Source of the DNA: Lachnospiraceae bacterium | Lineage (GTDB): Bacteria; Bacillota_A; Clostridia; Lachnospirales; Lachnospiraceae | DNA: 64,000 bases | Assembly: GCA_017522685.1 (NCBI GenBank) | Contig: JAFWYN010000027.1 | Location: 30,240-94,239, forward strand | Direction: 5' to 3' | Shown: positions 16,657-25,953 of the stretch, piece by piece | How positions within the stretch are numbered: position 1 is the stretch's first letter | How the letters are laid out: the number at the start of each line of letters is the position of its first letter | The notes under the pieces: generated by a model | The model's input: the letters and a program-made list of their open reading frames with translations, nothing else | The model's database searches: none | What the model was told of the DNA's origin: nothing | Translations under genes and position numbers: made by a program

Positions 16657-18135
16657 TTACCAATTTTTATACCACATTTCCACCAAGTCACTCGGTACAG
16701 TTTCACCCACCTGAGCTCCTGCTTCTTCCATGGAACAATATTGATTTATGAATTGAGCCTTTGCCTTAAATGTTTCTCCCACTTTTTCTGAATAGCACAT
16801 AGATATATTTATACCAAGATCATCATAAACCAGTAATATCTCGCAAGCCTCTCTCTGCGTCATTATGCTTGTAAGGCTTGAATACCAATACTCCTCTACA
16901 TAATCATCTCCACAAAATGCGTTAAATTCTGCTCTATTGGCACATAATATATTTTGATATTCTCCACTTGCATCCTTTTTGTTTACAAACAAAGTTCCCA
17001 ACTGGGTTGCATCACGAAAACTTCTTGACATCGCCCATTCCGGCCAACTCAATACCGGCAATTTTTTAGACGGAAACAAATAAGTCGGTTGTATCCCTGT
17101 GCTCCAATGCCAACCGGTTCTAGCAAATGACATTAGTGTATCAACCGCCCATGCATCTCTCCCAGTATCTACCAATGCCTGTCTACGTTTATCTACATAA
17201 TCCTTTGTGATTCCAAATCCTTCTGCAATATCCGCTTCACAGTCATCCTTATTCAAAAGATTGGGATATTTCGCTTGAAATTTTCTTGCCACACCCGCAT
17301 ATCCGTTTTCATTTCCCAAATATTCATCCTTTTCCATTTCAAAGCATACGTACTCCTTAACATACAGTTCTTTATCATAATATCCTTCTCCATAGTTTTC
17401 AATGATATATGGTTCGCGGCTCATCAGCCCGTGCACTATGATTCTATTTGGATAAAGGAATGTTTGTCCTGTTTCCATATCTGTTCCAAGAACCACACTC
17501 TTATGTACTATATTTTTTCCATCTATCGTTTCCGTTACTGACCCCAGCTTCTCTGTAAAGTAGGGTAAATTAACTGCATCATCAATTTCGTAAGTATAAT
17601 AATCATTTACATATGGCACCCAGTAATATTTCCATTCATCGCCTATTAGCCTATGATATAAATAATACTCCTGTGGAACAATCCATTCATCACCTGTTTC
17701 CGTCCATTCTTTTATGTTATTCCCACTTCTATTCGTTCCAATTACAGTACGGGGAATATATCCTGATTCAATCTCCATTTCTGTGCACTTAATATTCCAA
17801 TCCATCCACTGAGGCGTTATAAATGCATCTCCCTTTCCACCTCTATCAATCCACCCTTCCGGATTTAATGTGTACCCTTCCGGAAATATCCAGTAACTAT
17901 TACCTGCTACTACTCGCGAGTGATTTAGTTCTACATTAAAAGTTTCTTTTGTTTGAGAAGTTTCTTGTCCTTCACTCTCCATCAACAATTGTTTATATGC
18001 CTGTTCTTTATATTCGCTAATTGATTGATTTTCTTCTTTTCTCTGCTCTTCTCTTGGTTTCTTATTACTGCAACCCACAAGCAAAAAAATACATACAAAC
18101 AATAGCATATATTTTATCATTGTTACTTTCTTCAT
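16657..18135 (-). CDS. Lipoprotein of unknown function (492 aa)
   Basis: Signal peptide MIKYMLLFVCIFLLVGC gives a lipid-anchored protein, followed by a charged Lys/Glu/Gln-rich linker. The body is rich in Trp and Tyr (WIDRGGKGDAFITPQWMDWNIK, EYYLYHRLIGDEWKYYWVPYVNDYYTYEID) and suggests a beta-rich extracellular domain. A central segment (residues ~280-340) is helical: EADIAEGFGITKDYVDKRRQALVDTG. No catalytic motif recognised. It reads after the lipoprotein at 18158 with a 22-bp gap, so an operon of three lipoproteins is likely. Confidence 0.7.
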   Translation of the reverse strand: MKKVTMIKYMLLFVCIFLLVGCSNKKPREEQRKEENQSISEYKEQAYKQLLMESEGQETSQTKETFNVELNHSRVVAGNSYWIFPEGYTLNPEGWIDRGGKGDAFITPQWMDWNIKCTEMEIESGYIPRTVIGTNRSGNNIKEWTETGDEWIVPQEYYLYHRLIGDEWKYYWVPYVNDYYTYEIDDAVNLPYFTEKLGSVTETIDGKNIVHKSVVLGTDMETGQTFLYPNRIIVHGLMSREPYIIENYGEGYYDKELYVKEYVCFEMEKDEYLGNENGYAGVARKFQAKYPNLLNKDDCEADIAEGFGITKDYVDKRRQALVDTGRDAWAVDTLMSFARTGWHWSTGIQPTYLFPSKKLPVLSWPEWAMSRSFRDATQLGTLFVNKKDASGEYQNILCANRAEFNAFCGDDYVEEYWYSSLTSIMTQREACEILLVYDDLGINISMCYSEKVGETFKAKAQFINQYCSMEEAGAQVGETVPSDLVEMWYKNW

Positions 18136-18157
18136 TTGCTTTTACACTCCTCTCAAG

Positions 18158-19228
18158 TTAATAGTCATAATCCTCATCCTGTCTATGCAGAATATAATCC
18201 GGCACATCATCATATATCTCATAATAATGATACAAATCCAAATAACTCTCCATGGACATTACACCTATAATCGTATCCTTCAGTTTGACATCTGTTCCTC
18301 CATGGATATAATACTCACCACCATTGGTTTTACCAAACTCATACAAATAGTGACCTCCTATAGAATATTCTTCATTTAATATTCCCCTTTGTCCTTCCGG
18401 TCCAATTACCACCATCTCTCCTGGTCTATCTTCTGTATTTATCCACGAAATAAGCATGACTGTTTCCTCATATCCCGAACTCTTGTCTGTATAATAAACA
18501 TCAATCGGAAAAGTGTATTCCTTCGGCAAGTAACTTACTTCTTGTAATTCTTTTGAATTATTATTTTCCGCCTTCCTTATAGACGCTATCATTTCTTTTG
18601 CTAGAACTTTTGCCTCATCCAATTTATTGACATCTTCACTAGAAATATTTAGTATTAATGAATATTCATCATTACCTGTTAAGTCTTTCAAATCTACAAG
18701 ATAAGTCATATTATGTAAAACTGCTGTCTTAGTGTCTGAATGCAATTCCGTGTCAGTTGTTTGGAATTCCACAAAATACGCACCTATACATTCCTGTCCG
18801 CTCGTTCCTTGACTAATAGAGTAACCGTCATAAAAGAAATCATATGTCAAATCAGATTCATTGTGCAAATATCCGGCCTTACCATGAAGAGATTTTTCAG
18901 TTCCGATAGCATATGTAACTCCATCCATAGTACAAATCAAATATTTTCCAGCCACCCCCATTCCATCTATAACATCCATAGTTATCCCTAACACTGTGTT
19001 ATTGGCCGAAACCTTCGGAACAGTAATCTTTTTCTTATTCGCTTCTTCTTTTATGAATATTTCATTGTTTACAAATTCATTATTCTCTCCACCCTTAGTT
19101 ATGTTAGAGGAATCAATTTCATCATTCAATACTCCCTCTTTCGAACCACAAGCCGTCATCCCTAATAACAAGTTCAGACATAGCAAAGTAATCATCATCT
19201 TTTTATTTGCCCTCTTTACTCTTTTCAT
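18158..19228 (-). CDS. Lipoprotein of unknown function (356 aa)
   Basis: Lipobox LLLGMTAC at the end of the signal peptide, short acidic linker, then a body of two apparent domains: residues ~60-200 with KITVPKVSANNTVLGITMDV and a long beta-rich part, and residues ~220-356 with LPKEYTFPIDVYYTDKSS and VVIGPEGQRGIL. No family recognised. An ATG at 19228 has GGAG 10 nt upstream; a GTG two codons earlier is an alternative. First gene of the lipoprotein group, divergent from the Cro-like gene at 19342. Confidence 0.7.
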   Translation of the reverse strand: MKRVKRANKKMMITLLCLNLLLGMTACGSKEGVLNDEIDSSNITKGGENNEFVNNEIFIKEEANKKKITVPKVSANNTVLGITMDVIDGMGVAGKYLICTMDGVTYAIGTEKSLHGKAGYLHNESDLTYDFFYDGYSISQGTSGQECIGAYFVEFQTTDTELHSDTKTAVLHNMTYLVDLKDLTGNDEYSLILNISSEDVNKLDEAKVLAKEMIASIRKAENNNSKELQEVSYLPKEYTFPIDVYYTDKSSGYEETVMLISWINTEDRPGEMVVIGPEGQRGILNEEYSIGGHYLYEFGKTNGGEYYIHGGTDVKLKDTIIGVMSMESYLDLYHYYEIYDDVPDYILHRQDEDYDY

Positions 19229-19341
19229 TATCACTTTCTCCTATCACTCTCTCCAGCAAACCATAACCACATACGGTCAATACTAATATATACCATTTAC
19301 GGTTATTATACAAGTATAAAACTTCCTAACGAGGTACCACT

Positions 19342-19545
19342 ATGATTGTCTTTGACCGTTTATGGCAAACCCTGAAAGAAAAGAACATAACCCAATACAA
19401 GCTGATAAATCACCACGGCATTAGCCCTGCCCAAATCACACGCCTCAAGAAAAATGCCAACGTAAATACACACACACTAGACATGCTTTGCGAAATTTTA
19501 GAATGTAGTCTGGAAGATATTTGCGAATACAAAAAGACACCCTAA
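19342..19545 (+). CDS. Small Cro/C1-type helix-turn-helix regulator
   Basis: 67 aa, a single HTH_26/Cro-like DNA-binding domain covering the whole protein. KEKNITQYKLINHHGISPAQITRLKKNANVNTHTLDMLCEILECSLEDI is the usual five-helix pattern, ending in DICEY. GAGG lies 7 nt before the ATG. It is transcribed away from the lipoprotein operon at 18158-19228 across a 113-bp spacer, so it may regulate that operon (inference). A strong terminator follows. Confidence 0.85.
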   Translation: MIVFDRLWQTLKEKNITQYKLINHHGISPAQITRLKKNANVNTHTLDMLCEILECSLEDICEYKKTP

Positions 19546-19583
19546 AGTGCCCCTACAGTTAATGTGACCTTTAGCGTGTCTTT
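19533..19583. terminator. Bidirectional terminator between convergent genes
   Basis: AAAGACAC-C-CTAAAG (19533 onward) pairs with CTTTAG-C-GTGTCTTT and is followed on the plus strand by TTTTATTTATTT. It ends the HTH gene (+) and lies at the stop of the M23 remnant (-). Confidence 0.75.
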
Positions 19584-20161
19584 TATTTATTTCTTTTCTC
19601 CGCCACCACCAGCGTTCCAGTCTGCCCCATCATATCATGTCCCAGATGCTTTCGCTTATATCCATAGCTTCTGCCGGAGCCGAAATCATCATAATGGGTA
19701 TATTCAAAACCTTTCGCTATGGGGAAATATGCTTTCAGCCCATACTTTTTCTCCTGACTTTTCTCACCCGTTTCCGAAACCGTTTCCACATCGTATTCCC
19801 CTACCATACCATCCAGAACCGCACCATAAGCCTCTCGATAATATTCATAATACTTCATCCCCTTCGTCAATTCTTCCATAGTGAGACCTTCCTCTGTCAG
19901 CTTCTTTACCAGCCAATTCATATCTTTCTCCAAGCACTTCGAATTGCCCTTAAAGTCCCCACCGTATTTCGCCCCCAAATACGCCAAAAGCTCCACCCAT
20001 GTTATCTGCTGCTCCTCATTCACTACACCGGTGGTATACAGATATTTTTCTTCCTTCTCTGATTTTCTGCCTGTCCACACCAATATAAGCGCTGTTACAC
20101 AAACAGCTTCCACCACAATCATTATGCGAATCCATCGCAAATGTCCGTTCTCCTTTTTCAC
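19583..20161 (-). CDS. C-terminally truncated M23-type metallopeptidase
   Basis: 192 aa. An N-terminal membrane anchor (residues ~10-30) precedes a helical linker domain common to a Lachnospiraceae M23 family (ITWVELLAYLGAKYGGDFKG...). The start of the LytM/M23 fold follows: YFPIAKGFEYTHYDDFG, YGYKRKHLGHDMMGQTGT. Only the first zinc-ligand pair (HxxxD-type, GHDMMG) is present. The frame then stops after VVAEKRNK, so the remaining ~130 residues with the catalytic HxH are absent, and I find no continuation in other frames before the terminator. Probably inactive as a wall hydrolase. Confidence 0.65.
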   Translation of the reverse strand: MKKENGHLRWIRIMIVVEAVCVTALILVWTGRKSEKEEKYLYTTGVVNEEQQITWVELLAYLGAKYGGDFKGNSKCLEKDMNWLVKKLTEEGLTMEELTKGMKYYEYYREAYGAVLDGMVGEYDVETVSETGEKSQEKKYGLKAYFPIAKGFEYTHYDDFGSGRSYGYKRKHLGHDMMGQTGTLVVAEKRNK

Positions 20162-20204
20162 TTCTATAAAACCTCACACATTCCATCCCCACAATATATG
20201 CAAA

Positions 20205-20232
20205 AATCCCACCTGCAAATACAGGCGGGATT
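20205..20232 (-). terminator. Terminator of the chemoreceptor-like gene
   Basis: Minus strand AATCCCGCCTG, loop TATTTG, CAGGTGGGATT with one G-U pair, then TTTGCAT. It lies 33 nt after the stop at 20265. Confidence 0.7.
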
Positions 20233-20264
20233 CTAAAAAACATCATTCAATTATAAAACAAATC

Positions 20265-21095
20265 TTACAACTGCTGTACATAATCATCGATAACCTTCAC
20301 ATTGGCATTCAGGTTCTCCATGGTTGCCGCAATTTCTTCCAGAGAAGCTGCCTGCTGCATAAAGGTATCCGTGGTTTCCTTAGATCGCTCGCTGATATTG
20401 TTCAGCTGAACCTCGATACTGCCCAGCATCTCTCCGATTTCCTTTGCGGACTGGGTGGTACTGGAGGACAATCTTTCTATTTCCTTCGCAACTACGGAGA
20501 AACCGCGTCCTGCTGCACCTGCTCTTGCGGACTCGATAGAAGCATTCAAACCTAAAATCTTGGTAGAGTTGCTCAGCTTGTTGATGGCTGTCAGGATATG
20601 GTTCATCTTCTGGGTCTCTTCCAAAAGTGCTCCCATCAGGCGGTATACCTCATGATTATTCTCAGAAGACTTCTGTACACCTTCTGCAATCTCATTCACT
20701 GCTGCAGTCACCTGATCGATCTCCTCGGACAGATTGGTGATGGCTTCCTTGGAATTCTTGATAACCGTGATACTCTTCGCAATCATCAGACATCCCACGA
20801 CTCTGCCATTCTCCTTCAAAGGAATCGCATAGGACTTAAAGGGAATACCGTAAACCTTCTCAGAAACCTCACGTACTATCTTTTCACCGGATTTCATAAC
20901 CATAGAAGGTGTATTACCATCCGGAAAAGGCACTCCCAAATCACACTTCACGGGTAATTCCGGACAAGGCTGGTTATAAATAAATGCTTCTCTGTTGGTG
21001 ATAGCTACCGACACCGGCTCCTCTATAAACATGGGTATGTACGGTGCCATTTCTATAAAATGCTGCAAAACCATGCTTTCATTTGAAATATCCAT
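20265..21095 (-). CDS. Soluble methyl-accepting chemotaxis-like protein
   Basis: 276 aa without membrane segment. An N-terminal sensory domain (residues ~1-125, with EPVSVAITNREAFIYNQPCPELPVKCDLG and GKPFKSYAIPLKENGRVVGCLMIAKS, a PAS/Cache-like ending) is joined to a short coiled-coil signalling domain. The hairpin tip region is conserved: ILGLNASIESARAGAAGRGFSVVAKEIERLS. It lacks HAMP and methylation helices of full length, as in short cytoplasmic receptors. AGGAGG lies 7 nt before the ATG at 21095. Stands alone with its terminator; partner kinase not in this window. Confidence 0.85.
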   Translation of the reverse strand: MDISNESMVLQHFIEMAPYIPMFIEEPVSVAITNREAFIYNQPCPELPVKCDLGVPFPDGNTPSMVMKSGEKIVREVSEKVYGIPFKSYAIPLKENGRVVGCLMIAKSITVIKNSKEAITNLSEEIDQVTAAVNEIAEGVQKSSENNHEVYRLMGALLEETQKMNHILTAINKLSNSTKILGLNASIESARAGAAGRGFSVVAKEIERLSSSTTQSAKEIGEMLGSIEVQLNNISERSKETTDTFMQQAASLEEIAATMENLNANVKVIDDYVQQL

Positions 21096-21183
21096 CGCGC
21101 TTCCTCCTACACAACTTTTACTTAACTTAAGTATACCACATATCGACAAAAAAACAAAGTAAATTAACCCAACTTACACACTT

Positions 21184-24180
21184 TTATAACTTTTTTCTCG
21201 GGTCAATCTTGTACACTTTGCCTTCCTCCAGACTTAAAAAAGGTCCGGGCACACGGAACATCATGGCAGGTACTCCGTAGAAGTCGGTTTCTACCCCATC
21301 CTGACATCCCACAAAGCCTACTCCGGAAGGTTCTTCCAGATAACCATTTTCTTCTCCCACAAAGCTTCTGAAGTTCAGACTGTCAGATGCTTTGCCAAAG
21401 CTTACCGTATATTCCTTGGTATCCACTTGGATGTCAAACCAGCCCTGCTGTCCCTCCGTATCAAATCCGTAGAACTCCTGCCAGCCCTGCAAATCCATAA
21501 GTGCCTCCGGTGCGGGATACATAACTCTTAAGAATCCTCCCGGCATCTTTACATACAGATTACCCTGGGCATCATTTTCCTTGGTAGGGAACTTAATCGC
21601 CGCTTCCTTACAATCATAGAAAATATTATTGTAAATGCGGGCTTCTCTGGAAGTACCTCCACGCTTATCCCTGTCAATTCTGAAGGCCACAGGCTTTGCA
21701 AAATATCCTGCACTGCGACAATTACCGATCAGGTTGTTTACAATATGTAAGCGGTCCGTACCCTCTCCGTATACAGCGTAACCATTCACCACATTATGCT
21801 CTTCCATCTTGTACCAGCCGGAAGAACCGGGCTCTACAGGTACCTGCTTCGGGTCAAAGCGACCTTCAATATTCCAGAAAATATTGTTGTCAATCAGATT
21901 GATGCCATCCCTGCTGCATTCGATAAAGATAGCTTCTCTCTGCTCGATACCGTCTAAGAACAGATTGCTTGTAATACGGTTATTTTCATTGCCGCAATCC
22001 AGCCACAAATGATCTGCTCTAAAGGTCTTTTCAAAAATATTACGACGAATCAGACTATCCACCGTATTATGGGTCTTAATGGCACCTGCCTCCCAGGACA
22101 GCTCCATCTTCTGCCAACCGGTACCGCTAATCAGATTGTCCTCTATCAATAAATGGGTGGCAAACATACCCGCAATACCGCATACACCCACATCACGAAT
22201 CTCACAACCTCGAATCACGGTATATCCCAAAGGTATGGACGGGTCAAAGGTATGGTGCCAGCACTCATTACCGATATCAATACCCACTCCGTTGGACCAG
22301 TCTATCTTACAGTTTTCGATGATCCAGTGATGTCCTCTGTAGCAGGAAATGGCTCCTCTCTGAGGTACCGGCGCTCCTGTAGCGGCATGTGCACAGGTCA
22401 GTCCCTTTACCTTGATGTAGGAAAGGAATGGCTTGTCCGGTGCAAAGCACTGCTCTCTTACGGTCAGCTCAATCACATGGTCTGCCGGGTCTGCATCGCC
22501 TTCCAGTCGGAAATGTACGGTCTGACCATTGGCCTCTACCCAGTAGGAACCGGGCATTCCTGCCATCTGGTTGTACAATGCCACCTGCTTTAAGGGCTTG
22601 CCGTCGCAGAAAACCATACCTCTGCGGTTTAAGTAGGTAGTCATATCCGTCTTATCGTACTCTATAAACAATCTGTCATGCAAAATATTGACAGCACAGA
22701 AAGGATTGTATCCCTTAAACATCTCAGGATCCAGCTTCACTTCCCAAATCTTCAAGCCGCTCAAAGACTCCTTCGGCACTCCCCAGCCCAGATTCCAACC
22801 CTCACTGGGACTGAATTTATCCACCACTTCGGAAGCCTTGATGACTACTTCGCCATCGCCGTAAGCTTCGTAACTTACCATCTGGTCCGGTGCTTCTCCT
22901 CCAAAGGCAGGTTTTACACATTCCCTGTATACACCGCCGTGAATCCACACTCTTTCTCCGGCCTTCGCCACATTCGCAGCTGCCTGAATGGTGGCAAAGG
23001 GATGCTCGGCACTACCGTAACCGGCATCAGATGCTCCCGGTGCGGAAGGATTTACATGGTACTCCTTCGTATAGGCGGTTTCTTTCTCCCAGAAGTCAAA
23101 TCGGTCACCCTCCGGCAATCTCTCAGCCGTATCCCTCTCCATCTGACCGGGAATACGAACCACTGCATAATAAGACTCTTTCTTCTTGTAGCCTTCTCCG
23201 AATAACAGAGGATAGCTCTTCTCTCTACGGAAGCCTGTCAGCCAGCTTTCGTCGTCCTTCATACCCCACACGGTAACATTGGTAATATTGGCTTTTCCTT
23301 CCTTCTTTGCCTTTACCAGCATGCGGAACAAATTGGCATAGGCAAATGCCAGACTCTTCATACCGTCTGCGGAAGGGTCTGTGGCATGAATATCCAGCTC
23401 TGTCAGATGCACTTCCAAGCCCAAAGCACCGTAGGTATGCAGTGCCTTCTCATACTCCCACATATTGAAGTCCTTCTGTACCAGATGGGTCTGCATGCCC
23501 ATACCGTCGATTAAGCCTTCCTTCTTCAAAGGCTCCAAAATCAACTTGCAGATATGTTCGCACTTAAAAGGCAAAAAGGTATTGTAATCATTATAGAAGA
23601 GCTTTACGTCCCGGTCCGCATACTTTCTGGCAAAGCGGAAAGCATACTCTATAAACTCCGGTCCTACGGTCTGATACCAGGGGGAACGCTTTCTCCAGCA
23701 ATCCGGCTCATTTTCCTCCATGGCTTCATTTACCACGTCCCAGGCGTAAATCACACCGGGATACTCAGTCTGTACAAAGGTAAGCACGCCCTTGATATAG
23801 GCTTCCATACGTGCCAGCATGGTTTCCTTATCTGCAAAGGGTGCACTCATATCCTTACTGTAATCCTTCTTAAAAAACCAGAAGGGGGTCTGGTTATGCC
23901 ATACAAGTGTATGGCCTCTCAAGCCGATACCGCTCTCCTTGGCAAATTCCAGATAGGGTCTGGCCCGGTCAAAGGTCAGTGCCGGACAAAGATTATACTT
24001 TTCCGGATTCTCAGTATTTTCCTTTTCATCCAGAAAATACATGGGCTTCATATCGTTTTCAGCGGTGAAGCTGCTGTAATGCTTTCTCAATTCCTGCTTT
24101 GCTTTTGCTGAAGTGATATTGCGGAAGGAAACCGAAGTTCCTATGGTAAAATACGGTTCATACACTTTCTTTAAGCTCAC
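21184..24180 (-). CDS. GH10 endo-xylanase domain fused to GH120-like beta-helix glycosidase
   Basis: 998 aa, no signal peptide, so cytoplasmic. Residues ~1-345 form a GH10 TIM barrel: GHTLVWHNQTP, acid/base Glu152 in WDVVNEAM, nucleophile Glu261 in HLTELDIH. Residues ~373-998 begin YHVNPSAPG, run through ATIQAAANVAKAGERVWIHGGVYRE and KVKGLTCAHAATGAP, and match the right-handed beta-helix of GH120 beta-xylosidases. Asp728 (HLWLDCGN) and Glu754 (AIFIECSR) occupy places like the nucleophile and acid/base of the Thermoanaerobacterium enzyme. It starts with GTG inside the stop of the upstream hydrolase gene (GTGA, GGAGG 8 nt before). Likely trims imported xylo-oligosaccharides to xylose in one protein. 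Confidence 0.85.
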   Translation of the reverse strand: MSLKKVYEPYFTIGTSVSFRNITSAKAKQELRKHYSSFTAENDMKPMYFLDEKENTENPEKYNLCPALTFDRARPYLEFAKESGIGLRGHTLVWHNQTPFWFFKKDYSKDMSAPFADKETMLARMEAYIKGVLTFVQTEYPGVIYAWDVVNEAMEENEPDCWRKRSPWYQTVGPEFIEYAFRFARKYADRDVKLFYNDYNTFLPFKCEHICKLILEPLKKEGLIDGMGMQTHLVQKDFNMWEYEKALHTYGALGLEVHLTELDIHATDPSADGMKSLAFAYANLFRMLVKAKKEGKANITNVTVWGMKDDESWLTGFRREKSYPLLFGEGYKKKESYYAVVRIPGQMERDTAERLPEGDRFDFWEKETAYTKEYHVNPSAPGASDAGYGSAEHPFATIQAAANVAKAGERVWIHGGVYRECVKPAFGGEAPDQMVSYEAYGDGEVVIKASEVVDKFSPSEGWNLGWGVPKESLSGLKIWEVKLDPEMFKGYNPFCAVNILHDRLFIEYDKTDMTTYLNRRGMVFCDGKPLKQVALYNQMAGMPGSYWVEANGQTVHFRLEGDADPADHVIELTVREQCFAPDKPFLSYIKVKGLTCAHAATGAPVPQRGAISCYRGHHWIIENCKIDWSNGVGIDIGNECWHHTFDPSIPLGYTVIRGCEIRDVGVCGIAGMFATHLLIEDNLISGTGWQKMELSWEAGAIKTHNTVDSLIRRNIFEKTFRADHLWLDCGNENNRITSNLFLDGIEQREAIFIECSRDGINLIDNNIFWNIEGRFDPKQVPVEPGSSGWYKMEEHNVVNGYAVYGEGTDRLHIVNNLIGNCRSAGYFAKPVAFRIDRDKRGGTSREARIYNNIFYDCKEAAIKFPTKENDAQGNLYVKMPGGFLRVMYPAPEALMDLQGWQEFYGFDTEGQQGWFDIQVDTKEYTVSFGKASDSLNFRSFVGEENGYLEEPSGVGFVGCQDGVETDFYGVPAMMFRVPGPFLSLEEGKVYKIDPRKKL

Positions 24181-25721
24181 TTATTTATCCTCCTTTTTCT
24201 GACTCTGATAGCCATATAGGGCTTGCCTCCTACCAGAATCCTGAATTTTCCTTTAAAAGTTCCCTGGGGTACTATCTCCATATTCCAGGTATCTATCACA
24301 TCCACTTCATATTCTGTGGTATCATCAAAATACATATCCCTGTACAAAGGTCTGAGGTATGTAAAATAAAACAGATAAAACTCCTTGCACCCATCCTCCG
24401 TGGTAGCTGCTACCGCATCCCAGTACTGAGGCAGGAAACGTAATCCCTGTCTCCCCGGAATGTCCTTTAATATGTCATACAGGAAAGCAATGCGCTTAGG
24501 GCTCTCCCCATGAAGCACTCCACCGTGGGACCACCAAAGCTTGGCATGGTCCATGGTTTCATCTGCCGCAAATAAATAGGTCTCTCCATGTCCTACATAG
24601 CCGCCTCGCATGGTAGCTTCCCAGAAACGTCTGGTCATCTCTTCCGGGCCTATATTGCCCCAGCCCAAATCAATATTGCCTTCGTAAAGAATCTCGTCCC
24701 AAACCACCGGTTTTCCGTACTTCTGACGAATCTCTGCGGTCAACTCCGTGGCTTTGTAACGGTCTGTTCCCTGACAACTGCAATGGGTGATCCATTCCCT
24801 GCTGAAATCATAAAAGGCCGGTCCGTTATGTACGGAACACATTCTTTTATAAGGGTCCTCTTTATGTATTAATTCTCCGATTCTGTCCCAGTCCTCTATG
24901 GTCTTGGTCTTTACGTAATCATATTCATTGGCCAGGGACCACCATATATTCCGATAGGCACCGTAACGGGCCACCACATAGCTTATGTAGAAGTCATCGT
25001 ATTCTGCGCCCATGCCGTCAAAGCCCCAACGGTCATAAGGGTGGAACAATATCAAATCTGCCTGGATATTTCGCTCCATTAACTGTTCAATCCGCTTATC
25101 AAAGCGCTTAAAATGCTCCGGATTAAATACTTTGAAGTCCCAGTGATTGGAAGATTTATCCTCCATATACTCAAACATGGTACTGCGATTCAGCCTGCTG
25201 TTATCACAGGGTGTTCCTACATAGGGAAAGGTAATTGGGTCTTCATAATTGTAATCATAATGCTTGGGGAACATGCAGAATCTGATTTTATTAAATGCAT
25301 TCTCATCCAATGTCTGCAATGTCTGCTCCTGCATTTCATGGGTTTGATGTACCCATGCATAACAGGTGGTTCCCAAGGAATAATAGGAACTTCCGTCCGC
25401 ATATTTCAAATGATAGGTGTCAGACACCTGTACCGGTCCGTGATTGTTGCCGGTGGGTGCCGTCACCAGGAACTCTCCCGCAAGCTTCTTATCCGCATAG
25501 CTTCCGCCAACTTCAAAGGTATATGTACCTTCATAGGAGGGCATGAAACGTACCACATATTCACCATCTCCGTCATAAAATCCTAAAATGGTCTTTTGCT
25601 CCTTCGCTCCCGTAAAGGTAGCCCGGATTTCATATTCCGCAAATGGATTGCCATCGGTTCGCCCCTGGGTACGAATCTCAAAAACACTCCATCTTTCAAC
25701 TGTTTTTGTATATTCAATCAT
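24177..25721 (-). CDS. DUF5060/DUF4038-type glycoside hydrolase, cytoplasmic
   Basis: 514 aa without signal peptide. Residues ~5-90 form a DUF5060 beta-sandwich (VERWSVFEIRTQG..., PSYEGTYTFEVGG); ~105-430 form a DUF4038-like TIM barrel; the C-terminal ~80 residues form a DUF5605-like sandwich. The clan-A catalytic pair is visible: Glu266 in WSLANEYD and Glu343 in VVWDEILYEG. Substrate not known; relatives act on plant cell-wall side chains or beta-galactosides. First gene of a two-gene operon with the GH10/GH120-like enzyme, which suggests action on decorated xylan oligomers. AAGGAG lies 10 nt before the ATG. Confidence 0.82.
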   Translation of the reverse strand: MIEYTKTVERWSVFEIRTQGRTDGNPFAEYEIRATFTGAKEQKTILGFYDGDGEYVVRFMPSYEGTYTFEVGGSYADKKLAGEFLVTAPTGNNHGPVQVSDTYHLKYADGSSYYSLGTTCYAWVHQTHEMQEQTLQTLDENAFNKIRFCMFPKHYDYNYEDPITFPYVGTPCDNSRLNRSTMFEYMEDKSSNHWDFKVFNPEHFKRFDKRIEQLMERNIQADLILFHPYDRWGFDGMGAEYDDFYISYVVARYGAYRNIWWSLANEYDYVKTKTIEDWDRIGELIHKEDPYKRMCSVHNGPAFYDFSREWITHCSCQGTDRYKATELTAEIRQKYGKPVVWDEILYEGNIDLGWGNIGPEEMTRRFWEATMRGGYVGHGETYLFAADETMDHAKLWWSHGGVLHGESPKRIAFLYDILKDIPGRQGLRFLPQYWDAVAATTEDGCKEFYLFYFTYLRPLYRDMYFDDTTEYEVDVIDTWNMEIVPQGTFKGKFRILVGGKPYMAIRVRKRRINK

Positions 25722-25823
25722 AGCACAATACTCCTTGTGACCATTCTACTTGATACGGTCCGGCTGTGGCTACTCGCTTTTTGCTAAATTCTGCCCATTT
25801 TTATACATTCTATAATGCTAAAA

Positions 25824-25871
25824 AAGCGGATACCCGCGTATCCGCTTGGGAGAATTGCTTCGCAATTCTCC
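25824..25871. repeat. Tandem hairpins, one able to act as terminator
   Basis: AAGCGGATAC-CCGC-GTATCCGCTT (25824-25847) followed on the minus strand by TTTTTTAG gives a terminator-like stem. Next to it, GGAGAATTGC-TTC-GCAATTCTCC (25849-25871) is a perfect 10-bp stem with the TTC triloop seen in other spacers of this window. Confidence 0.65.
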
Positions 25872-25911
25872 TTAATCTCCACTACTGTACTCGCGCAATT
25901 TCCTATAGTTT

Positions 25912-25941
25912 AAAAAACCCGCACACCCAATGTGTGCGGGT
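25912..25941 (-). terminator. Terminator of the hibernation factor gene
   Basis: Minus strand ACCCGCACAC-ATTG-GGTGTGCGGGT followed by TTTTTTAAAC, 13 nt after the stop at 25954. Confidence 0.85.
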
Positions 25942-25953
25942 CTTCATCATACT

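Noticed and set aside
22079..23276. Several plus-strand frames antisense to the GH10/GH120 gene
   Set aside because: The minus strand has strong domain matches with catalytic residues; the plus-strand frames are shadows.
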